Shown here one piece after another: positions 32,637 through 41,113 of a DNA stretch of 64,000 nt (position 1 is its first letter; each line of letters opens with the position of its first letter). The notes beneath the pieces are model-generated. The model was given only the letters and a program-made list of their open reading frames with translations, was not told the DNA's origin and searched no databases. Source of the stretch: Candidatus Accumulibacter contiguus. GTDB taxonomy: Bacteria; Pseudomonadota; Gammaproteobacteria; Burkholderiales; Rhodocyclaceae. Made by a program: the position numbers and the translations under genes. The DNA lies in the NCBI RefSeq assembly GCF_012940005.1, contig NZ_SPMX01000007.1, forward strand, positions 1 through 64,000, given 5' to 3'.

Positions 32637-35209
32637 CGGCGACCTCCGGTGATTTCGAAGCGGATGCGACCGGTTTCCAGGTGATCGGGGTCGTTGGCAA
32701 CGACGATGATCTCGAACGGCCCGACAGGAATCTTCTCCAGGCGCGATTCGGGCAGCGCCGAGGGGTCGATGTCGATCTCGGTCAGGCCGCCACCGCTGCC
32801 CGGGTTCCAACGCCGCATGCTGGCGCGCAGGACGCGGCCGACGCCGGTGACGGCGAGCGCACGGCCGATCAACTGGCTCGCGTACAGCGACTGCCCGAAG
32901 GTCCACCGATCCGGGTGGAAAAAGCCGTGGCGACCGTCGCGCGTCCAGCCATCGGAAAACTCCTCTTCGAGTGCCGCTTGCAGATCCTCGGGCCAGTAGG
33001 CCGGCTGCGCACACAGGGTCAGCTTGATGTCGAGCGGCACATAGTGCGCCGCGCGCACCTCCAGATCCTCGCCGATCAGGCGGACCGCGTCGAGGTGATC
33101 GGCGAGCGCGCGCCGCAGCGGCTCGGTCAGCTCGATGCTGCCTGCCGGGTCGATGGCCACCTGCACGCAGCGCCAACTGCCGGTCCAGGCATAGCGGGCG
33201 CGGGCATGCGCAACTCCTGGCAGTTCCTCGGCACGCCTGGCGTAGTCATCGAGGGTGACGGCACGCAACTGGTGCTGGCGATAGGCCTCGGGCACGCGGC
33301 GAACGATCTCGGCGGCGGTTTCGGGATCGCGACCGTCGGTGACGTCGAACGGATTCCACACGCGCTGCACGGCGCCGCTGGCGTCCACGAAGCCGACGAG
33401 GCTGTCGGCGCCGACATTGCCCTGACTGCCCTGCCCGACGCGATAACGGCACTGCACAAAGGCGCCCGTGGGCAAGGCTGCGCCGTTGCTGCCGTCGCCA
33501 AAACGCAGCGAGCTGCCACCAAGCTCGTCGGTCTCGACGATGAAGTGCTGGTCGTCCCCCTGGCTTTCGATCAGGTCCGATTGTTCCTGCCACGGCTCGG
33601 CAAAACCCTGCACCATGACCTGCGCGGTCGTTCGCGTCGGCGTCTCGCCGCCGGGCGCGCTGGCGCGGTAGGCCAGCGGCGAGGCCGGCAGCGGGCAGAG
33701 CACACCGCGCAGCGGAGAGGCACTGCCAGCCTGGCGCAGCACGATCTCGTAACTGACCGAATCACTGGCGACGAAGCTTCGCTCATCGGCCCCGCCAAGC
33801 GGCTGTCCCGGCGCGCGGAAGGTGGTGATGCGCGGCCGCCCTTGCGTCACGCGCAGCAGGTTGGCGTGGAACAGACTCACGTCTTCGACCGGCTGGCCTG
33901 CGCAGTCGCAGACGAAGCAGAAGTTCTGCCGCAGCGCGTCTTCGGCACGCCAGCGCACGCGTACCAGCCATTCGCCGGTGAATGGGTCCTGCAGGGCCTC
34001 GGCGCGCGTGATCGGGCCATGCAGGGGCAACAATTGCAGCAACTGCCGCTGCGCGATGCGCCTGCCGTTGGCGGTGCCGGTCTCGGGGTTCAGCGCCTCC
34101 TGGATCAGCAACTGGTCGACGGCAGTGTTCACGTCGACGGCACCGGGACCCGGCACCTGGCTCGCATGCGTGCCGAGGAAGAAGTCGCGCAGCGCTTCGG
34201 CCTCGGCCTGCGTGAGCGGCGTCGCCGCCGTCAGGTCGGCTTCGGTGCTGCCGGCGGCGAGCGCCGTCACCGTCTTGCCCCAGGTATAGAGCCGCAAGCG
34301 GTTCAGCGGCGCGAAGCAGCGGCGGCGCCATGGTCCGCCGTCGCGCGCGATCGCGAAAATGACTGCGTCGTCGTCCTGCCAGGCACGGCCACTCCAGACG
34401 CCGAACTCATCATTGCTCGTCGCCGGCAGGTCGACCATGCCGGCCACTTCGAGAGCCAGCCAGGTGCTGGCCTGATTGCCCTGGTGGATGTGGTAGTCCA
34501 GCAGCCGCGCATGCCGCGCCAGCGACACACGCTTGCGTGCCGTCGCGAGCGCGCGCTCGTTCATGACGCGGTCGTGGTAGTCGGCCTGCTCGTCGGCATC
34601 GGCGGCGACCAGGTCGATCAGCACCTGGTCGAGGTCGGCTTCGCTGCTCGGTGACCAGCCGGGAACGCGGCGCATCATCGCGGCGATCAGCACATGCCGG
34701 AAGGAGTCGTAGTCGCGCGCGAGGTAGTCGATTTCGGGTTCTGCCGGCGCTGGCCTGCCCTTCTCCGACGGCGTGCAATTGAGATTGAAACAGCCGGGGC
34801 GAAACTTGAACGGCAAGGTGCTGAGCAAGGGGTCCATCGCCAGCGGCAGGGCATTGTCCGGGGCGCCTAGACCGGCGCTGGTGGTCGACAACAGGTAGGT
34901 CGAGTAATCGCCGACCGGAGCGATCTGCAAGCGCAGCGTGTTGCCGGTGCCCGGCAGCACCTGCACCACTGCGACCGCTCGTGCCGGGTTGCCGGAACGC
35001 TGACGAGTCGCCCCCTGAATCTTGAAAGCCTCCCTGGGCGGCAATGGCGCAAGCGCATTGGCATTCCAGAATTCGACGTCGAGCCAGGCGAAAGCCGGCT
35101 TTGGCGCAGCGTCGAGGGTGACGTAGGCGAGCCTGAAGGCATTCAGCCCCTTGCCGTCGAGGTCGCGCGCGCGGTCCTCGAGCCGCTCCTCGTTGCCTAG
35201 CCGGGTCAT
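32633..35209 (-). CDS. First baseplate wedge protein, gp6/gpJ-like (Afp11-type)
   Basis: An 858-residue protein. The middle has IDYLARDYDSFRHVLIAAMMRRVPGW and DLVAADADEQADYHDRVMNERALATARKR, and the C-terminal gp6/J domain has LRAVTLDDYARRAEELPGVAHARA and GQSLYASQLIGRALAVTGV. With the next gene it gives two consecutive large gp6-like proteins where afp and pvc clusters typically have one. They may form a hetero-oligomeric wedge ring. The start overlaps the gp25 stop by 4 nt. Confidence 0.82.
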   Translation of the reverse strand: MTRLGNEERLEDRARDLDGKGLNAFRLAYVTLDAAPKPAFAWLDVEFWNANALAPLPPREAFKIQGATRQRSGNPARAVAVVQVLPGTGNTLRLQIAPVGDYSTYLLSTTSAGLGAPDNALPLAMDPLLSTLPFKFRPGCFNLNCTPSEKGRPAPAEPEIDYLARDYDSFRHVLIAAMMRRVPGWSPSSEADLDQVLIDLVAADADEQADYHDRVMNERALATARKRVSLARHARLLDYHIHQGNQASTWLALEVAGMVDLPATSNDEFGVWSGRAWQDDDAVIFAIARDGGPWRRRCFAPLNRLRLYTWGKTVTALAAGSTEADLTAATPLTQAEAEALRDFFLGTHASQVPGPGAVDVNTAVDQLLIQEALNPETGTANGRRIAQRQLLQLLPLHGPITRAEALQDPFTGEWLVRVRWRAEDALRQNFCFVCDCAGQPVEDVSLFHANLLRVTQGRPRITTFRAPGQPLGGADERSFVASDSVSYEIVLRQAGSASPLRGVLCPLPASPLAYRASAPGGETPTRTTAQVMVQGFAEPWQEQSDLIESQGDDQHFIVETDELGGSSLRFGDGSNGAALPTGAFVQCRYRVGQGSQGNVGADSLVGFVDASGAVQRVWNPFDVTDGRDPETAAEIVRRVPEAYRQHQLRAVTLDDYARRAEELPGVAHARARYAWTGSWRCVQVAIDPAGSIELTEPLRRALADHLDAVRLIGEDLEVRAAHYVPLDIKLTLCAQPAYWPEDLQAALEEEFSDGWTRDGRHGFFHPDRWTFGQSLYASQLIGRALAVTGVGRVLRASMRRWNPGSGGGLTEIDIDPSALPESRLEKIPVGPFEIIVVANDPDHLETGRIRFEITGGRR

Positions 35210-35580
35210 TTCGCCCCCTGCCGCTGAAAGCGCACGCTGCGAACCTCGCCGCTGGCGAGCACGCGGTAGCGCAGGTCCACGTTGAGTGTGGCGTCGTCGG
35301 CGCTGACATCGAGCGCCTCGACGGTGACGCGGTGCCCGAGCCAGCGCGAAAGGTTCTGGCTCACCAGCGCCTTGCTGATCGCCGCTGTCGCATCGTCGTT
35401 CTGCTGGAACACCAGCCGCCGCAACCCGGCACCGAAACTCGGCAGGAACGGGCGCTCGCCCTGTGCGGTAAGCAGCAACTGCATGATCTCGCCGCGAATA
35501 TGCTCGGCCAGACCGGAGGGCGTCGCGGTACGCCCGTCGGTGCCGACATGAAAGGGGAAAGCCAGATGACGACCGTTCAT
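35206..35580 (-). CDS. gp25/GPW-family baseplate wedge protein (Afp9-type)
   Basis: A 124-residue protein. It has the gp25 lysozyme-like fold signature: IRGEIMQLLLTAQGERPFLPSFGAGLRRLVF (about residues 29-59), including the E-R-x-x-x-P-x-x-G core. gp25 links the inner baseplate to the sheath and starts sheath assembly. The start at 35580 overlaps the upstream gene by 4 nt; a longer frame is ignored because it runs through that gene. Confidence 0.9.
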   Translation of the reverse strand: MNGRHLAFPFHVGTDGRTATPSGLAEHIRGEIMQLLLTAQGERPFLPSFGAGLRRLVFQQNDDATAAISKALVSQNLSRWLGHRVTVEALDVSADDATLNVDLRYRVLASGEVRSVRFQRQGAK

Positions 35581-35876
35581 GGCAGGGGCGTCCTGAAAGT
35601 GTCGACGGTGAAGGCCATGCTGTGCCGGTGCTTGTCGAGTCCGCCGTTGCCGCTCTCTTCGCTGGTGATCAGGTCGCTCCCGTGATCGGCGAGAAACTTC
35701 AGCACACCCTGGGCGATCGCCGCGAAGAGAATCCTGCGGTCCTGTGCGCCCTGATCGCTGTCGGGCAGGGATTCGCCCTTCACCGCCTGCCATTCGTTGT
35801 GCATCGCCTGGTCGATGTAGGCCGCAAGACTGAACGCGAAGTCGTCGATCCGGCCTGCCTTGAGTGGGTTGGCCAT
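35577..35876 (-). CDS. Conserved-position small eCIS protein, unknown
   Basis: A 99-residue protein, mostly helical (DDFAFSLAAYIDQAMHNEWQAVKGE; RRILFAAIAQGVLKFLADHGSDLIT) and ending in a His-rich beta segment (KHRHSMAFTVDTF). It occupies the slot between the spike and gp25 where afp-type clusters carry the PAAR-like tip gene, but it has no PAAR motif. It may be a spike-associated adaptor. Overlaps gp25 by 4 nt. Confidence 0.7.
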   Translation of the reverse strand: MANPLKAGRIDDFAFSLAAYIDQAMHNEWQAVKGESLPDSDQGAQDRRILFAAIAQGVLKFLADHGSDLITSEESGNGGLDKHRHSMAFTVDTFRTPLP

Positions 35877-35884
35877 GGTGTTCC

Positions 35885-36604
35885 TCAGCCGGTGGTGACG
35901 CGCGTCGACAACAGCGTCGGCGTCGCAGGGGGAAAGGGGGTGGCAGGAACGATCGGGGTCACCGGGATGCCGATCACCGTTTCGCCGACATGCATATGCG
36001 TATTGAAGATGCTGACCAACTGATTCAGGTACTGCAGCAGCGAATCGCCGAAGGCGAGCGGGTGTGCCGCGCCTTCGGTGAGTTCGATCAACGGCGCTTC
36101 GACGATCACTTTGCTCGTCGCCTGCACGCGAATCTGCCCGTCGTTGACGCTGATCGTCAACAAGTTGCTACCGTTGGCATCGGAGAGCGTCAGGGTCTTC
36201 GCGTCGTCGTCGAGCGCGACCAGCAAGCCCTGTTCGCTGCGCAGGATTTTCAGCGGCGGTTTGGCTGGCGTGCCGTTCTGGTCGGCCGGGAGGTCGCTGC
36301 TTCCCCACCAGCCGCCGCTCCAGATCGGTCGCGACGGGTCACCGGCTTCGAATTCGATCCACACGCCGGCGCCGATCGGTGGGATGCTGTGCAAACCGAC
36401 CCCGGCGCCGGTATAGGGTGCGCAGGGTGTGGCCCAGGGGGTGAGCACGGCATCGCCGAACACTTCGGGAACCTGCGCCTTGATGCGGCCGATCGCTGCC
36501 GGATCCTGGTTGTCGGTGACCAGGCCACGGTACTTGCCGAAGTGGCGCGTGCGCGACTGCGTCGCGAGTTCCACCACCAGACGTTCGAGGGTTCCGCTTT
36601 CCAT
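35885..36604 (-). CDS. Spike protein, gpV/gp5 OB-fold type (Afp8 C-terminal equivalent)
   Basis: A 239-residue protein. The gp5 OB-fold is seen in GKYRGLVTDNQDPAAIGRIKAQVPEVFG and PIGAGVWIEFEAGDPSRPIWSGGWWG (residues ~23-101). It is followed by a repetitive beta-prism region and a C-terminal HMHVGETVIGIP...PATPTLLS tail. It would form the membrane-piercing spike. The hub domain is a separate gene directly upstream with a 1-nt junction overlap at 36604, unlike the fused Afp8/VgrG-type protein. Confidence 0.87.
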   Translation of the reverse strand: MESGTLERLVVELATQSRTRHFGKYRGLVTDNQDPAAIGRIKAQVPEVFGDAVLTPWATPCAPYTGAGVGLHSIPPIGAGVWIEFEAGDPSRPIWSGGWWGSSDLPADQNGTPAKPPLKILRSEQGLLVALDDDAKTLTLSDANGSNLLTISVNDGQIRVQATSKVIVEAPLIELTEGAAHPLAFGDSLLQYLNQLVSIFNTHMHVGETVIGIPVTPIVPATPFPPATPTLLSTRVTTG

Positions 36605-37716
36605 CAGAACACTCCCGCGAAGAGTCCGCCGCCACCCGTGCTGCCGGCCGAGCGCGCATTGCGGTGCAGTGCGAAACGCTGCCGGTAGCTGCTGTCGGTG
36701 AGCACATGCGTGACCTGGCCGATCAGGTAGTCACCCGACAAATAGCCGCCGACGCCGCGTACGCGCAGCAGCCGGTACGGCTGCAGCACGCCCGCGTAGT
36801 CGTCGATGTCGACTTCGCCGTTGGCAGCGTAGGCCCAGGACGAAAGATCGACGGTGGCCGCGGTGGCGGCGTCGAGGTCGCTCTGCTCCTCGCGCGTGCC
36901 GGTGAGCAGGGTCAGCGCCGGCTGCGTCAGGTCGTGCGCCGGAGCGTCGCCGAGCGGCGTGCCGGCGGCAGCATCGGCACTGCTGGCAAGCACGCTGCGG
37001 TCGGCAAGGGCGACGCTGCCGGCACGCGCGCGCAGCGGCCGCAGCGCGTCGAACTCGGCAGAGAAACTCGCGACGTTGCGCTGGTCGCCGAGCAGCAGGA
37101 TTTCGGGCAGGTCGGTCGCCGCGAACTGTGGCCGCTTGAAAGCGCCAACGCTCGCCCCCGGTGCTGCGCCCGGGCGCACATAGGCGAACATGCCGTAGCG
37201 TTTGGCGAGATCGCGCAGCAACTGCATGCTGGTGCCGCGCTGCACGACCACGCGCTGCAGCGCCGCTCCGGCAGCGGGCAGCGCGTCCACGTCGGGCGTC
37301 AGACCAGCTTCCTCGAACAGGCTGGTGACGATGTCCTGCGGCGACATGTCCTCGAAGAGAGCGACCTTCTCGTCACGGTTGAGCTGGACGCTGTCGTCGT
37401 GCACCACCAGCGTCATCCGGCTCTGGTCGGGCGAGGCCTGCAGCTCGTAGCGATTGCCGACCACCAGACCGTCGATCAGCGGCACGAAATCGTCACTGGC
37501 CACCTTGACCTCGACACGCACGCGCGCAAAGGGCTGCGCGAAGTCGTCTTCGACGCCGGACCACAGGCCGGCGTCGCTGGTGGCGATCGGCAGCTCCAGC
37601 TCGGCCGCCGCCGCCATGCCGATGCCCTGGTCGATGCGGATTTCGCTGATGCTCGCCAACTGCGCCGCCGTCGCCGGGACATTGTCGAAGTAGACTCGGT
37701 ATTCGGCCCTGGCCAT
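36604..37716 (-). CDS. Hub protein, gpD/gp27-like (Afp8 N-terminal equivalent)
   Basis: A 370-residue protein of the phage late-control D/gp27 type. Features are EYRVYFDNVPATAAQLASISEIRIDQGIGMAAAAELELP at the start, then the core segment MSPQDIVTSLFEEAGLTPDV and RGTSMQLLRDLAKRYGMFAYVRPG (about residues 125-180). It forms the trimeric hub joining the tube to the spike. The C-terminus (GVGGYLSGDYLIGQVTHVLTD) is the conserved hub end. Confidence 0.87.
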   Translation of the reverse strand: MARAEYRVYFDNVPATAAQLASISEIRIDQGIGMAAAAELELPIATSDAGLWSGVEDDFAQPFARVRVEVKVASDDFVPLIDGLVVGNRYELQASPDQSRMTLVVHDDSVQLNRDEKVALFEDMSPQDIVTSLFEEAGLTPDVDALPAAGAALQRVVVQRGTSMQLLRDLAKRYGMFAYVRPGAAPGASVGAFKRPQFAATDLPEILLLGDQRNVASFSAEFDALRPLRARAGSVALADRSVLASSADAAAGTPLGDAPAHDLTQPALTLLTGTREEQSDLDAATAATVDLSSWAYAANGEVDIDDYAGVLQPYRLLRVRGVGGYLSGDYLIGQVTHVLTDSSYRQRFALHRNARSAGSTGGGGLFAGVF

Positions 37717-37721
37717 CGTCG

Positions 37722-37994
37722 TCAGCTCCGGGGGATCGTGATCGGCCGGCCAGTCGGCTGCAGCAGCGACGTGGCTTCGAGTTCGCTGTTGGCGTCGGCG
37801 ATGTGCCAGTAGCGCGTCGCGTCGGCGTAGCGCTGTTCGCTGAGGGTGTCGAGCTGGTCATGCGCACGCACCGTCACCGGGTCGCCGGCAGGAATCGGCA
37901 GGAGCCGCAGCTTGACGGCCGCGACCTCGGTACCGGCGCGGTCTTTTGCCGTCACCGTCGGCAGACCATGGTAGCGCGAGTTCTTGAGGAACAT
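37722..37994 (-). CDS. Small LysM-domain protein (Afp7 C-terminal equivalent)
   Basis: A 90-residue protein. The C-terminal half is a LysM-like repeat: VTVRAHDQLDTLSEQRYADATRYWHIADANSELEA, ending with TGRPITIP. In many eCIS this LysM is fused to the tube-cap protein Afp7; here it is a stand-alone gene right after that protein, with a 9-nt gap. Confidence 0.82.
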   Translation of the reverse strand: MFLKNSRYHGLPTVTAKDRAGTEVAAVKLRLLPIPAGDPVTVRAHDQLDTLSEQRYADATRYWHIADANSELEATSLLQPTGRPITIPRS

Positions 37995-38003
37995 GGCGGC
38001 CTC

Positions 38004-38693
38004 TCAGAAGGGAATGATATCGACTGCAAACTCGATCACCTTGGCGAGATTCAGCGTCGCCTGGGTGTCCTTGATCATTTGCGTGTACTTGTAGGCGCCC
38101 GCACCGACAGCATCATCGGTCGGTGCCTGGCTGGAAACCTGCATGCCGATCTTGACTTCGGCCTGCACCGGGTTGAGCAACAGGTCGTACTTCTGTTCGC
38201 TGATGGACATCGAGGTGATGGTCACCGGCAGCACCCGTGATGGTCCCCAGATGAACAGGATGCGCGGTAGCGGTACACGGGGCACCGGCTGCGTCGGCGG
38301 CGTGCTGCCCGACCCCGAGAGTGCCGCGCCGATCGCGTCGATCGCCGCGCCGATCAGACCACCGGGCGTGCTCTGCGGGTAGACCATCTTCTCCAGCGCC
38401 GCGATCTGCGGACCGACGCCGAACAGACGCGGGATGGCAGACACCGCGCCGCCGGCACCGAGGTCGTCGGCTGCCGAGAAATGCGCGCTGATCTCGAAAC
38501 GCTCCGAAGGTGGCGCCGCGGCGGCGTGCGTCTCGATCCGCGGTCGTGCCGATGCGCTCGCCGGCGGCGGCGGGATGGTGATCGTACGCGTCATGTTTTC
38601 CGGGTTGAACTGGAAAATCACGATGTTCGGAATCGGCCCGAGGATGTTCGCGCCATATTCGACGAGCACGCCACGCAAGGGAAAGAGCGCCAT
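38004..38693 (-). CDS. CIS tube-type baseplate protein (Afp7 N-terminal equivalent)
   Basis: A 229-residue protein with the contractile-injection-system tube signature: IVIFQFNPENMTRTI near residue 25, RFEISAHFSAADDLG near 65, and a C-terminal LPVTITSMSISEQKYDLLLNPVQAEVKIGMQV. It sits at the tube-baseplate junction. The middle (residues ~95-145) is Gly/Pro-rich and probably flexible. Start and upstream stop are directly adjacent (38693/38694). Confidence 0.85.
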   Translation of the reverse strand: MALFPLRGVLVEYGANILGPIPNIVIFQFNPENMTRTITIPPPPASASARPRIETHAAAAPPSERFEISAHFSAADDLGAGGAVSAIPRLFGVGPQIAALEKMVYPQSTPGGLIGAAIDAIGAALSGSGSTPPTQPVPRVPLPRILFIWGPSRVLPVTITSMSISEQKYDLLLNPVQAEVKIGMQVSSQAPTDDAVGAGAYKYTQMIKDTQATLNLAKVIEFAVDIIPF

Positions 38694-38981
38694 TCAGCGG
38701 TCCTCCCCGGCTTCTGTCTGCGCGCTGGCAGGGTCGTGGGCGTGCGTCACCCACTCGCCCAGGCGGGCGGCGATGAGTTTGCAGAGGGTCTGTGCATCGG
38801 CATGCGCCGGCGCATCGATGACGCCAAGATCCAGCGTGGCAAGGCCGCTGCCCAGCGTACCCGGTTGCAATTCGGACAGTCGCCGCTGCAGGGCGCCGTC
38901 GAGCTGCTCTGGCAAATGCTCGCCGATTCCCGCCGGGAAGCCCTGCAGCGTGATCACCAGGCGTTCGATGTCGACGTTCAT
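38694..38981 (-). CDS. Small eCIS protein, unknown
   Basis: A 95-residue protein starting MNVDIERLVITLQGFPAGIGEHLPEQLDGALQRRL, overlapping the ATPase stop by 4 nt (ATGA). The N-terminal two thirds look like an amphipathic alpha/beta unit and the C-terminus is acidic (EAGEDR). Comparable short genes lie next to afp7- and afp15-type genes in other clusters, but I cannot assign a function. Confidence 0.7.
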   Translation of the reverse strand: MNVDIERLVITLQGFPAGIGEHLPEQLDGALQRRLSELQPGTLGSGLATLDLGVIDAPAHADAQTLCKLIAARLGEWVTHAHDPASAQTEAGEDR

Positions 38982-41113
38982 GCGAGGCTCCCGATCAAGG
39001 CGGCATAGCGACCGAACTGTTCGTGACCGGCGACACGATTCATCTTTTCGAGTTCGCGCTTGACGGCGGTCAACACCTCCAGCATGCCCACCTGCGCGGG
39101 CGCCTCGGGACGCTGGCCGGCGGCCAGCAGGCAGGCGTTGAAGGCGGCGGAGCGGATGTGGCCGCCGGCGAGTTCGAACTGCTGTGCGAGCCAGCGGCAA
39201 TCGATTTCGACAATGTCCACGCGCGGCGGGAAAGCCTGCCGCCACAAGCGCTCGCGTTCGACGACGCCGGGCACCGGGAACTCGACGATGTAGCGCAGCC
39301 GGCGTGTGAATGCTTCGTCGAGATCCTTGCGGCGGTTGCTGGCGAGCACCGCCAGGCCCTTGAAGCGCTCCATACGTTCGAGCAGATAGCTGATCTCGAT
39401 GTTGGCGAAACGGTCGTGCGCGTCACGTACCTCGGTGCGCTTGCCAAACAGCGCATCGGCCTCGTCGAAGAACATCAGGCAATCGCTGGTCTCGGCGGCG
39501 TCGAAGATGCGCCGCAGGTTTTTCTCGGTCTCGCCGATGTACTTGTTGACCACCTGCGAAAGGTCGATCCGGTACATCGGCAGCTCGAGCGCGTTGGCAA
39601 GCGCCTCGGCAGCCATCGTCTTGCCCGTTCCCGGCGGTCCGGAGAAGAGCACCGACAGGCCGGCGTCGTTCCAGACGCGCGCCGTCCCCCACTCGTAATG
39701 TACGCGTCCGAGCACGGCCATCGCCGAGACGATTTCGCACAGTTGCTGGGTCTGCGCTGGCGGCAGCACCAGTTCGCCGAGTGCGAAGCGCGGGTGGACC
39801 AGATTGGCGAGGCCGTCGAGTTCGAGCCGTGCCTCGGCCCGGCAGACGGCGAACAGTTCATGCGCGCCGGCCGCAGAGCCCAATGCCGACGCCGCCGCCG
39901 CGGCCCGCGCCAGCGGCCGCTCGGCGAGACGGAAACGCCGTGCCGCTTCCGGAAGCGCAGCGCGGATTGCCGCTGGCGCGCCGGCCAGCGTCAGCGCCAG
40001 CCGTTGCGCGCGCGCCGTGGTGTCGAGCGGTGGCAGCAGGCAGGTCGGCAACAGCAGCGACGCCGGCACGCCGCGCACCGCCATGCCGCCGTCGACCACC
40101 GGCAAATACCAGCGCAGCGGCAAAGCGGCCAGCGGCGCGAACCAGTGCTCGGAAACGCCGGCGCCGCAGCACGCCTGCCAATGCTCGGGCAGCAACAGGT
40201 CGGCGCCCTGCATCCAGCAGGCGGTGGCAAGCGCGCCAAGGCCGGGCCGATCCGGCGTCACGTCGTCGGCAAGAATCATCAGAGCGCGCCCACTCGCCTG
40301 TGCAAGCGCCTGCGCCCAAGCGGCAAAGTCGGTGCCACGCGGCGCCTGCAGGGGCAGGAGCTGCATTGCCGTCGGAGCATCGGAGCGCAGACGCGCCAGC
40401 AGCGGCAGTAGTTCCTGCGGCAACTCGCCGGGCGCCATATCGCTTTGGCGCAGCATTCCCGACGGCAGGCACTGGCCATCGAGCAAGGCTTGCGCGACCA
40501 GCGCCGGCATTTCCAGCGGCTGCTGCCAGTCGAGCGAATCTCGCCCGGCCGGCAACTGCACGAGGCCGTGGCGAAACAGGGCGTGGCTCGCGTCGGCGCA
40601 GGCGGCGATCGCCAGAGGTTCGTCCCAGAGCCGCTGCGCCAGCGCCAGCGTCGGCCAGGGGCGCGACAGATCGTTCTGGCACGCCGCGCAGACGGCACCG
40701 ATCGAGGCATCGGCACGCCCGGCCAGCGCACAGGCCAACACGAATTGTGCGGCAGCGGTCAGCGCACATTCGCTGGCCAGCCAGGTCCAATCACCGCGGC
40801 GGACCGGGGACAAGCGCGGTTGTTCGAGCGCGGCGAGGCGCTCGCTCAGATAACGGGCGGCGATGTCGCGTTCGAAAAATGCACGCTTCTCGTCGCGGAA
40901 GCGCGCCAGGTCGAGACTATCCTGCAGCGCATCACCGGCTGGCGGCAGCGCACCCGGCAGGGCTTCGGCATCTGCGCCGCGCTGATGCCAGCACCACGCC
41001 ACTTCACGCCGCAGCCGCAGCGTCACTTGTGCCAGCCACAGCGCACAGGCGGGGTCGGCAACGGCAACGTCGGGGTTCATCAACACCGGTGCGGATGCGA
41101 GCGGCGCGTTCAT
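38978..41113 (-). CDS. AAA+ ATPase of the injection system (Afp15-type)
   Basis: A 711-residue protein. Residues 1-~450 are an Ala/Leu-rich helical region including a degenerate ATPase-like part. The C-terminal AAA+ module has Walker A GPPGTGKT (492-499), Walker B CLMFFDEADALFG (~543), sensor ASNRRKDLDEAFTRRLRYIVEFP with an arginine finger, and GGHIRSAAFNACLLAA in the lid. Afp15-type ATPases are conserved in eCIS and are thought to help assembly or cargo loading. The start overlaps the DUF4255 gene stop by 4 nt. Confidence 0.9.
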   Translation of the reverse strand: MNAPLASAPVLMNPDVAVADPACALWLAQVTLRLRREVAWCWHQRGADAEALPGALPPAGDALQDSLDLARFRDEKRAFFERDIAARYLSERLAALEQPRLSPVRRGDWTWLASECALTAAAQFVLACALAGRADASIGAVCAACQNDLSRPWPTLALAQRLWDEPLAIAACADASHALFRHGLVQLPAGRDSLDWQQPLEMPALVAQALLDGQCLPSGMLRQSDMAPGELPQELLPLLARLRSDAPTAMQLLPLQAPRGTDFAAWAQALAQASGRALMILADDVTPDRPGLGALATACWMQGADLLLPEHWQACCGAGVSEHWFAPLAALPLRWYLPVVDGGMAVRGVPASLLLPTCLLPPLDTTARAQRLALTLAGAPAAIRAALPEAARRFRLAERPLARAAAAASALGSAAGAHELFAVCRAEARLELDGLANLVHPRFALGELVLPPAQTQQLCEIVSAMAVLGRVHYEWGTARVWNDAGLSVLFSGPPGTGKTMAAEALANALELPMYRIDLSQVVNKYIGETEKNLRRIFDAAETSDCLMFFDEADALFGKRTEVRDAHDRFANIEISYLLERMERFKGLAVLASNRRKDLDEAFTRRLRYIVEFPVPGVVERERLWRQAFPPRVDIVEIDCRWLAQQFELAGGHIRSAAFNACLLAAGQRPEAPAQVGMLEVLTAVKRELEKMNRVAGHEQFGRYAALIGSLA

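Noticed and set aside
32681..34654. 657-codon plus-strand open frame
   Set aside because: Antisense to the gp6-like wedge gene, which has clear homology and coupled start and stop.
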